A stretch of DNA of 7,239 bases. Origin: Pseudomonadota bacterium. Its GTDB lineage: Bacteria > Pseudomonadota > Gammaproteobacteria > UBA5335. This document shows positions 1 through 7,239 of the stretch, one piece after another. Below the pieces are notes generated by a model. That model searched no databases. It was given only the letters and a program-made list of their open reading frames with translations, and was not told the origin of the DNA. Location: assembly GCA_002862965.1 (NCBI GenBank), contig PKCW01000195.1, positions 1 to 7,239 of the forward strand. Reading direction: 5' to 3'. Both the position numbers and the translations under genes were made by a program. Position 1 is the stretch's first letter. The number at the start of each line of letters is the position of its first letter.

Positions 1-590
1 TCGAAGGGGTTGCCGCTGCGGGACTGCTCGACCTGCTCGCGCGAGAACAACGTGAACGACAGGCCGAACTTCTCGAACATTTCGTCCTGCCACTGCTCGA
101 CCAGCGAGCCGGGCGCGACGATGAGCACGCGCTTGGCGTCGGCCCGCATCAGCAACTCGCGGATAAACAGGCCGGCCATGATGGTCTTGCCGGCGCCGGG
201 GTCGTCGGCCAGCACGTAGCGCAGCGGCTGGCGCGGCAGCATGGATTCATAGACCGCGGTGATCTGGTGCGGCAGCGGCTCCACGTTCGAGGTGTGGACG
301 GCCATCATCGGGTCGAACAGGTGGGCCAGATTGATCCGGTACGCCTCGGCGGCGAGCTTGAAGGCGTCGCCGGGGGCGTCGAACGCCCAGGGTCGGCCGG
401 CTTCGGCCAGCGCCAGCTTGGCCTCGTCGGTGCGGAACAGCATCCGCTCCAGCAGCGTGCCGTCGGCGGTCTTGTAATAAACAGTGAGGGCGTTGTCGCC
501 GACCGGCTCGGTCGTGACGATGCGCACCACCTGCCCGGGCTCCAGGCCCGAGATGGCCGCGTTTTTCTGGATCTGTTCGAGCTTCAGCAC
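1..590 (-). CDS. SNF2-type superfamily II helicase, DrmD-like (N-terminal 196 residues, runs off left edge)
   Basis: This is the start of a large ATP-dependent helicase/translocase; its 3' part lies outside the window. Reading the minus strand from a GTG at 590 gives 196 open codons. An N-terminal region of about 100 residues (beginning [20 protein letters not shown]) precedes a Q-motif-like [14 protein letters not shown] (about 105-118). Motif [13 protein letters not shown] (129-140), contains the nucleotide-binding Lys, and motif Ia, [16 protein letters not shown], lies at about 155-170. The ADDPGAGKT form of motif I and this N-terminal region are, from memory, typical of helicases encoded beside DUF1156 DNA methylases, including DrmD of class 1 DISARM. 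The GTG start is preferred because AAGGG lies 8 nt upstream and the family-like sequence begins there, 35 nt after the small upstream gene. Defence function is inferred. The DEAH box and C-terminal helicase motifs cannot be seen. SNF2-type helicase is sure; DrmD identity is only probable. Confidence 0.85.
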   Translation of the reverse strand, partial: MLKLEQIQKNAAISGLEPGQVVRIVTTEPVGDNALTVYYKTADGTLLERMLFRTDEAKLALAEAGRPWAFDAPGDAFKLAAEAYRINLAHLFDPMMAVHTSNVEPLPHQITAVYESMLPRQPLRYVLADDPGAGKTIMAGLFIRELLMRADAKRVLIVAPGSLVEQWQDEMFEKFGLSFTLFSREQVEQSRSGNPF

Positions 591-625
591 TGCGCGCGCC
601 CTTTGTTTTTGTTGCTGACCCGCCC

Positions 626-832
626 TCAGGGCTTGCGCCGGGTGTAGGGCGACTGGTTGGTGGGCTTCAGCGAAATGCGTTCCGCGCTCGCCTTCTGCGC
701 AACCGCGTCAGGCGTGCGTTGCATTTTCAAGCCGATGACGCGGGTCGGGGTGTTCTCCTTCGCCAGTTGCTGGAGCAGGGAGACATCTTGCGGGGTCCAG
801 TGCTTGCCGTGGTTGGTGGGGGGCTTAGCCAT
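626..832 (-). CDS. Small conserved Myb/SANT-like helix-turn-helix protein, 68 aa
   Basis: This is a basic 68-residue protein of unknown function. Residues about 12-50 ([13 protein letters not shown], then [18 protein letters not shown]) have the spacing of a short Myb/SANT- or homeodomain-like three-helix fold: a leading Trp, then helix two, then an R-T-P-x-A-V recognition-helix-like segment. The tail [15 protein letters not shown] is basic and probably disordered. Short stand-alone proteins of this pattern are, to my recollection, widespread in proteobacteria as hypothetical proteins. The start is well supported by AAAGGAG (840-846), 7 nt from the ATG. It sits 63 nt after the regulator and 35 nt before the helicase on the same strand, so it is probably cotranscribed with both. 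DNA binding and a part in defence are inferences; it could also be an unrelated passenger. Confidence 0.75.
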   Translation of the reverse strand: MAKPPTNHGKHWTPQDVSLLQQLAKENTPTRVIGLKMQRTPDAVAQKASAERISLKPTNQSPYTRRKP

Positions 833-895
833 GGTGGGACTCCTTTCGGTGGTGACGGTCGGCGGGATTGCCGGTGCGGGTGCTCGACATGGCAG

Positions 896-1792
896 TCACC
901 ATTCCTTTCTCGGTTCGCCGTAGCCCGGCGCGAGCACCAGGTTGGCGACGCCGTACAGCGCCTGGCGATTGCGCAGCCACAGGTGATGCTCGCCACCCTT
1001 GAGGCTGTGGTCGTCGGTGCAGTCCACGTTCCAGCGGCGCAGCAGGTAGCCCGCCATCGCCGCACGGGCACGAACCTTCAGCACACCGCCCTCCATGCCG
1101 TACTCGGCCTCGATGGTGTCCGGGTGCTGCACATTGGCCGGATGGGGGACGAGTTCCAGCTCGGTGATCCGGTTCCACTGGATGTCCTGATCGGGCTGCT
1201 CGTGGTCGGCCACGGCGCCAGCGGCGAGGCGGGCATCGTCGAGGCGACCCAGCACGAAGTCGCGGAATTCGCCGCTGCGCCGGTCGAAAGCGCGGACGTG
1301 CCAGCGCAGCCCGCTGTCGGCCAGCGCGAACGGCACGATCTGGCGAGTGGTCAGCCCGCTGGACAGGGCGCGGTAGGCAACCTCAACGGCCGCGCCCCGA
1401 TGGATGGCGCGCGTCAGGACGGACAGTATCTCCAGATCGATCTTGCCCGGCAGGCCGGTGCCGTCGTGCGCCACCGTGCTCTTCCAGCGGATCGGTTCGC
1501 CGTCGCCATAGCCCTGGGACAGCCAGATCAGGACGCGCTCGGCGGGGAAGTCGAAGAGCGGCCGGAACCAGGAGCCGCGGACGTAGACCTTGCCCTTGGG
1601 GTCGTACTCCATGTTGCCGGGCGCCAGCGCCTTGTACTGGGCGATGTCCCGCGTGGCGGCTGCGGCCTGGATGCCGAAGCGCGTGACCAAGTCCTGCCGG
1701 CGGATCTCGCCGACGAAGCGCAGGCGCAACTCGACGAACGCGAGTCGGTCGCGTTGCGCCTGGGTCATTCTCGAGAGTCGGTCGCTTGACAT
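896..1792 (-). CDS. WYL-domain transcriptional regulator, BrxR/CapW type
   Basis: This is a 298-residue DNA-binding regulator of the WYL family that controls defence islands (BrxR of BREX, CapW of CBASS). An N-terminal winged helix-turn-helix spans about residues 10-60 (RRQDLVTRFGIQAAAATRDI). A linker ending in YVRGSWFRPLF follows, and a WYL domain lies at about 130-190. Within it, VEVAYRALSSG, RQIVPFAL and GLRWHVRAFD followed by FRDFVLGRL are the best match to BrxR/CapW. A C-terminal WCX-like region covers about 205-290 (HHLWLRNRQALYGVANLVL). Known members are dimeric repressors of their own operons, possibly relieved by a ligand bound in the WYL pocket. Here the gene leads a minus-strand cluster with a small HTH protein and a DrmD-like helicase, fitting that role. 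No good Shine-Dalgarno precedes the ATG at 1792; an in-frame ATG at 1768 (MTQAQRDR) is an alternative start. Family assignment is confident; the ligand and target are unknown. Confidence 0.9.
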   Translation of the reverse strand: MSSDRLSRMTQAQRDRLAFVELRLRFVGEIRRQDLVTRFGIQAAAATRDIAQYKALAPGNMEYDPKGKVYVRGSWFRPLFDFPAERVLIWLSQGYGDGEPIRWKSTVAHDGTGLPGKIDLEILSVLTRAIHRGAAVEVAYRALSSGLTTRQIVPFALADSGLRWHVRAFDRRSGEFRDFVLGRLDDARLAAGAVADHEQPDQDIQWNRITELELVPHPANVQHPDTIEAEYGMEGGVLKVRARAAMAGYLLRRWNVDCTDDHSLKGGEHHLWLRNRQALYGVANLVLAPGYGEPRKEW

Positions 1793-1824
1793 GTTGGGGC
1801 GCCGGTTTCGGTCGTGTTATCCGA

Positions 1825-1853
1825 ATCATATTGATATTCAAACTGCGCATCAA
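1825..1853 (-). promoter_or_regulatory. Sigma70-like promoter of the WYL-regulator/helicase operon
   Basis: On the minus strand a -35 hexamer TTGATG (1853-1848) is followed by a 17-bp spacer and a -10 hexamer TATGAT (1830-1825). Each hexamer is close to the consensus and the spacing is optimal. Transcription would start near 1818, leaving a leader of about 25 nt before the ATG at 1792. The element stands out as an AT-rich island in GC-rich surroundings. Position and orientation suit the regulator and the genes after it. The start site itself is predicted, not observed. Confidence 0.7.
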
Positions 1854-1855
1854 TA
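1829..1855. promoter_or_regulatory. Candidate operator: perfect inverted repeat over the promoter
   Basis: A perfect 7-bp inverted repeat, TATTGAT (1829-1835) and ATCAATA (1849-1855), is separated by 13 nt, so the arm centres are 20 bp apart (about two helical turns). One arm overlaps the -35 hexamer and the other touches the -10 hexamer of the promoter. A dimer bound here would block RNA polymerase. BrxR/CapW regulators are known to bind inverted repeats upstream of their own genes, so autorepression by the adjacent regulator is the natural inference. A second, imperfect dyad, GAAT (1823-1826) and ATTC (1836-1839), overlaps it. Confidence 0.5.
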
Positions 1856-1975
1856 AGTCGCAAAATGATTAGCACCTGGGGAGACGGTCCCGCGGGCGCA
1901 CTCCGGCGGCCCGGTCGCAGTCAGCGCGGCGCCCCCTGATCGCCCGCCAAATATGGGGTAGCCAAAACATGCAAC

Positions 1976-2011
1976 CCGGCCGCACGCGGCAGCAACGCCG
2001 GGCACGGCCGG
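1976..2011 (-). terminator. Possible weak terminator hairpin after katG
   Basis: Perfect 7-bp GC-only arms, CCGGCCG (1976-1982) and CGGCCGG (2005-2011), with a 22-nt loop lie 11 nt past the katG stop codon. On the minus strand the stem is followed by GTTGCATGTTTTGG, so the U-tract is poor and displaced. It may end katG transcription inefficiently, or simply protect the 3' end of the mRNA. The rest of the gap between katG and the WYL gene, apart from the promoter island, shows nothing recognisable. Confidence 0.3.
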
Positions 2012-2022
2012 TCGCGCTCCGA

Positions 2023-4386
<2,364 letters not shown>

Positions 4387-4401
4387 TCAGCCGACAATAC
4401 A

Positions 4402-4409
4402 AGAGGAGA
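4402..4409 (+). promoter_or_regulatory. Ribosome binding site that fixes the ligase start
   Basis: AGAGGAGA lies 6 nt before the ATG at 4416. It decides the start in favour of MAVIDLLHQS over an in-frame ATG at 4323, which would add 31 residues unlike the family and has only GGAG-poor sequence ahead of it. Confidence 0.75.
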
Positions 4410-4415
4410 CACGAC

Positions 4416-6035
4416 ATGGCTGTTATCGATCTGTTGCATCAATCCGTCCAGAAAAAGCCGGACAAGAAGGCGGTCATCGCGCAGGACGGCGAGGTGACCT
4501 TCCGCGAGCTCGATGCCGCGAGCAGCCGCATCGCGAGCCGGCTGCATGCGGCGGGCGTGCGCCGCGGCGACAAGGTTGCGATGGTGCTGGCCAACGACCA
4601 GGCCGTGTGGTTCAACGCCAGCTATTTCGGCATCCACAAGCTGGGCGCGGTTCCGGTGCCGATCAATACGCGCTGGGCGCCGCCCGAGAAATACTATGTG
4701 CTGGAGCACAGCGACGCGGTGGCGCTGATCAGCGGCCCGGCGCATCTGGACACGCTGGCGCCGCTCACCCAAGGCCATCCGGTCGACATCGAAGGCCGGC
4801 CGGGGCAGTTCAACCTCAAGCATTTCTTCGTGACGGGCAGCGAGGCCATCGATGGCTTCACGCCGCTGGGCGATGTGCTGCACGCGGGCGCAACCGATTT
4901 TCCGCCGCTCGATCCGCCGTCGACCGATCGCGATCCGGCCGATCTGCTCTACACCTCCGGCACCACGGGCATGCCCAAGGGGGTGCTGGTGCCCGAGGGC
5001 AATCTGGCCGACCAGCCGGGCCAGCAGAACCTCGCCCAGATGCTCTCGGCGCTGTTCGGGGAAAGCCTGCTGCATGCCGTGCCGCTGTTTGGGTTCACGG
5101 GCTGCCACGGCCTGATGCTGATGAGCATCCGCGCCGGCATCACGCAGATCGTCCTGCCGCGCTTCGATCCGGAACAGCTGCTGGCCTCGATCGAGCGGCA
5201 CCGCGCCACTTCCATCATGGGCGTGCCGACCATGCTGAATCTGGCCATGAAACATCCCAAGGTCAAGGATTACGACTACGGCTCGCTCAAGTTCGTGTTC
5301 TTCGGCGCGGCGCCGATCCAGCCGGACACGGTGCGCAAGATGCTCGAGATCTGGCCCCGGGTCATGATGCTCAACGGCTACGGCCTGACCGAAGGCGGCG
5401 CCGGCGCGGCCTGCATGCTGGGCCCCAATCCACGCGACATCCTCGACCACCCAGGCTCCGTGGGCAAACCGGTGGGCTGCGAGGTGGTCATCGTCGATGA
5501 CGACGGCCAGGCACTGCCGCAGGGCGAGGTGGGCGAGATCTGCTTCAAGTCCGGCATCGAGCGGCGCAGTTACTACAAGGGCGATCAGAACACCCGGGAA
5601 CTCTGGCGCGGCGAGCTGCTGCACACCGGCGATGTCGGCTACATCGCCCCCGACGGCTATGTGTACCTCACCGACCGCAAGAAGGACATGGTGCTGCGCG
5701 GCGGCTACAACATCTTCGCCATCGAGGTGGAGCGCGTGCTGCTGGAGATGCCGGAGGTGCTCGAAGCCGCCGTCATCGCAGTGCCGCATCCGGATCTGGG
5801 CGAGGACGTGCTGGCCGTGGTGGTGCCCAAGCCCGGCTTCAAGGGTGGCGAGGGCCAGCTGACGCCGGAGGCGATCAACGCCTTCTGTCGCCAGCATCTG
5901 GCCGACTACAAGTGCCCGCGCCATGTGGTGTTTCTGGACGAGCTGCCCAAGAACGCCATGGCCAAGATCCTCAAGGCGGACCTGCGCCAGCGCTACCGGG
6001 ATCATGTGCTCGACCTGAAAGCCCAGGAAGCCTGA
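4416..6035 (+). CDS. Class I adenylate-forming acyl-CoA ligase (AMP-binding), 539 aa
   Basis: ATP-dependent acid:CoA ligase of the ANL superfamily, which makes an acyl-adenylate and then the acyl-CoA thioester. The phosphate-binding loop is LLYTSGTTGMPKG (177-189). FFGAAPI (295-301) and YGLTEGG (322-328) form the adenine/acyl pocket motifs, and HTGD (403-406) carries the ribose-binding Asp. The hinge is TDRKKDM (419-425), followed by RGGYNIFAIEVE (428-439). The C-terminal catalytic Lys is K517 in LPKNAMAKILK, where Ala replaces the more usual Gly before the Lys. Length and domain order are complete for a bacterial FadD-like enzyme, with no signal peptide or membrane segment. The substrate cannot be read from the sequence: fatty acids are likely, but alicyclic, aryl or steroid side-chain acids are possible. 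It is a single gene, divergent from katG and convergent with a second acyl-CoA synthetase, so the neighbourhood suggests lipid or hydrocarbon use. Confidence 0.93.
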   Translation: MAVIDLLHQSVQKKPDKKAVIAQDGEVTFRELDAASSRIASRLHAAGVRRGDKVAMVLANDQAVWFNASYFGIHKLGAVPVPINTRWAPPEKYYVLEHSDAVALISGPAHLDTLAPLTQGHPVDIEGRPGQFNLKHFFVTGSEAIDGFTPLGDVLHAGATDFPPLDPPSTDRDPADLLYTSGTTGMPKGVLVPEGNLADQPGQQNLAQMLSALFGESLLHAVPLFGFTGCHGLMLMSIRAGITQIVLPRFDPEQLLASIERHRATSIMGVPTMLNLAMKHPKVKDYDYGSLKFVFFGAAPIQPDTVRKMLEIWPRVMMLNGYGLTEGGAGAACMLGPNPRDILDHPGSVGKPVGCEVVIVDDDGQALPQGEVGEICFKSGIERRSYYKGDQNTRELWRGELLHTGDVGYIAPDGYVYLTDRKKDMVLRGGYNIFAIEVERVLLEMPEVLEAAVIAVPHPDLGEDVLAVVVPKPGFKGGEGQLTPEAINAFCRQHLADYKCPRHVVFLDELPKNAMAKILKADLRQRYRDHVLDLKAQEA

Positions 6036-6043
6036 GCAGCCAG

Positions 6044-6073
6044 GGCATCGCGCTCCGTGCCGGAGGTGATGCC
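6044..6073 (+). other. Bulged stem-loop in the 3' untranslated region
   Basis: Eight nucleotides after the ligase stop codon the RNA can fold into a 13-bp stem with one bulged G. GGCATCGC pairs with GTGATGCC through one G-U pair, and CTCCG pairs with CGGAG, closed by a 3-nt loop. No U-tract follows, so it is not itself a terminator. It lies only 12 nt ahead of the terminator and may stabilise the mRNA end. Confidence 0.4.
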
Positions 6074-6085
6074 TCGGGTGATACG

Positions 6086-6114
6086 AAAAACGCCGGCGGA
6101 TGCCGGCGTTTCTT
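6086..6114. terminator. Strong bidirectional intrinsic terminator
   Basis: A perfect 10-bp stem, AAACGCCGGC (6088-6097) and GCCGGCGTTT (6102-6111), encloses a GGAT loop. Downstream on the plus strand is TTTCTTT; on the minus strand the stem is followed by a run of five T (complement of 6086-6090). It lies between two convergent genes and is well placed to end both transcripts. The rest of the gap to 6175 shows nothing else recognisable. Confidence 0.9.
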
Positions 6115-6175
6115 TGAGCGTCAGTGTCGGCCCTGTGCGTCAGCAATACACGGGCGTGCCCGCTCCCAGTGCCTC

Positions 6176-7239
6176 TCAGAACCGATACGCGCCCTGGCTG
6201 ATGTTGGCGTGTATCTCCGCGGTGAGCGGAACATAACGGGGCTCGCCCGGCAGGAGAACGTGTAGCGGATCGTTGCCCGCGAGCGGATCGAAGCCTTCCT
6301 TCTTGAGGTCGGCCTTCTTGTACTTGAACGTGCCCGTGACCTCGATTTCCGACTTGATGCGCACGAACACGGGCACGGCATAGGGCGGCAGATTCTGCTT
6401 CATGTACCGCAGCAGGTCGTCGAGATCGACCGGATCGTCCGATTGGGGCGTGATCACCGCCATGCCCGCCTTGCCGTTCGTGTTGGGGATTTCCACCCCG
6501 TAGACGGCGCAGCCCGCCACATCGGCATGGCTGCCCAGCAGGTTCTCCACCTCGGTGGTGGCGACGTTCTCCCCTTTCCAGCGGAAGGTGTCGCCCAGGC
6601 GGTCGACGAACTGGTAGTGTGCCCAGCCGATGCCCCGCAACATGTCGCCAGTGTTGAACCAGGCGTCGCCCTGCTTGAAGGCATCGCGCAGGATCGCCTT
6701 TTCGGTCTTGTCCTTCTGGGTGTAGCCCATGAAGGGGGTGCTCGGCGTGATCTCGCCGATCAGCAGGCCCGGCTCGCCCTTGGCGACCTTGATCAAAAAG
6801 CCGTTGGCATCGCGGACCGGGCAATCCTTTTCCTGATCGTACTTGACCAGCACGGCCTTGCCGATGCCCACCGTGTTGTCGATGTTGAAGATGTTCATGA
6901 AGGCCGTGTTGCCTTCGCTGGCCCCATAAAATTCGAGGATGTGCGGGACCTTGAAGCGCTGTTTGAATTCCTTCCAGATGCCGGGCCGCAGGCCGTTGCC
7001 GAACATCTTTTTCAGCGTGTGGCGGCCGTCATTGGGCCGCGGCGGCTGATTCAGCAGGTAGCGGCACAGCTCGCCGACATAGCCGAAGATGGTCGCTTGG
7101 TATTTGTCGATGTCGTCCCAGAACTCGCTGGCGCTGAACTTGCGGCGGATCACCACCGCGGCGCCGGAACCGGCGACCGAACCCCAGCACGGGAGCAGGC
7201 CGGTGGCGTGGAACAGCGGCAGCGGCAGGTAATAAATGT
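6176..7239 (-). CDS. FATP/VLACS-type (very-)long-chain acyl-CoA synthetase (C-terminal 353 residues; 5' end outside window)
   Basis: Adenylate-forming enzyme that activates long or very-long-chain fatty acids to CoA esters; relatives couple this to fatty-acid uptake. The reading frame is open from the right edge (first full codon at 7237), and no real start lies in the window. Full family members are about 600 residues, so roughly 250 residues including the phosphate-binding loop are missing. In visible numbering, YYLPLPLFHATGLLPCWGS opens the fragment, FGYVGELCRYLLNQPPR is at about 51-67, and the adenine motif FYGASEGN is at 103-110. FNTGD is at 194-198, the FATP signature DRLGDTFRWKGENVATTEVE is at 212-231, and TGTFKYKKADLKKEGFDP is at 301-318. 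The last two blocks set this family apart from ordinary FadD. It converges on the neighbouring CoA ligase with a shared terminator. Substrate chain length, and whether bile-acid or steroid acids are used, cannot be told. Confidence 0.93.
   Translation of the reverse strand, partial: IYYLPLPLFHATGLLPCWGSVAGSGAAVVIRRKFSASEFWDDIDKYQATIFGYVGELCRYLLNQPPRPNDGRHTLKKMFGNGLRPGIWKEFKQRFKVPHILEFYGASEGNTAFMNIFNIDNTVGIGKAVLVKYDQEKDCPVRDANGFLIKVAKGEPGLLIGEITPSTPFMGYTQKDKTEKAILRDAFKQGDAWFNTGDMLRGIGWAHYQFVDRLGDTFRWKGENVATTEVENLLGSHADVAGCAVYGVEIPNTNGKAGMAVITPQSDDPVDLDDLLRYMKQNLPPYAVPVFVRIKSEIEVTGTFKYKKADLKKEGFDPLAGNDPLHVLLPGEPRYVPLTAEIHANISQGAYRF

Noticed and set aside
719..1789. 356-codon plus-strand open frame antisense to the WYL regulator and the small gene
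   Set aside because: It covers genes with clear domain motifs and ribosome binding sites, and its own translation shows no domain.
6152..6163. Short CGGGC/GCCCG inverted repeat before the end of the FATP-type gene
   Set aside because: The 2-nt loop makes it unstable and there is no T-tract; probably chance in GC-rich DNA.

Overview
The window is GC-rich, densely coded bacterial DNA. Its gene content (a proteobacterial-type bifunctional catalase-peroxidase, two fatty-acid-type CoA ligases and a BrxR/CapW-like WYL regulator) suggests a beta- or gammaproteobacterium. No rRNA or tRNA gene is visible to settle the lineage.

Layout. Positions 1-1792 carry a leftward (minus-strand) cluster that looks like the first genes of an anti-phage defence operon. 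In transcription order these are a WYL-domain regulator of the BrxR/CapW type (1792-896), a 68-residue helix-turn-helix-like small protein (832-626), and the first 196 residues of an SNF2-type helicase of the DISARM DrmD-like kind (590 to the left edge, incomplete). A sigma70-like promoter (TTGATG, 17 bp, TATGAT) lies just upstream of the regulator. A perfect 7-bp inverted repeat with 20-bp centre spacing overlaps both promoter hexamers, which is what an autorepressed defence operon would be expected to show.

Positions 2023-4182 hold katG on the minus strand, apparently complete, with all hallmark active-site residues. A GC-rich hairpin with a poor T-tract follows its stop codon, so transcription may leak from katG towards the defence genes.

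An AT-rich divergent intergenic region (4183-4415) separates katG from a plus-strand class I acyl-CoA ligase (4416-6035). That gene ends at a bulged stem-loop and a strong bidirectional intrinsic terminator (6086-6114). The terminator is shared with a convergent minus-strand FATP/VLACS-type very-long-chain acyl-CoA synthetase, whose N-terminus lies beyond the right edge (6176-7239).

How the parts relate. The right half is metabolic and stress-protective: fatty-acid activation and peroxide removal. The left half is the edge of an accessory defence module. The genes to the left of position 1 would decide which system it is: DISARM class 1, a related DUF1156 methylase/helicase system, or something undescribed. 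No insertion sequence, CRISPR array, integrase or attachment site was seen.
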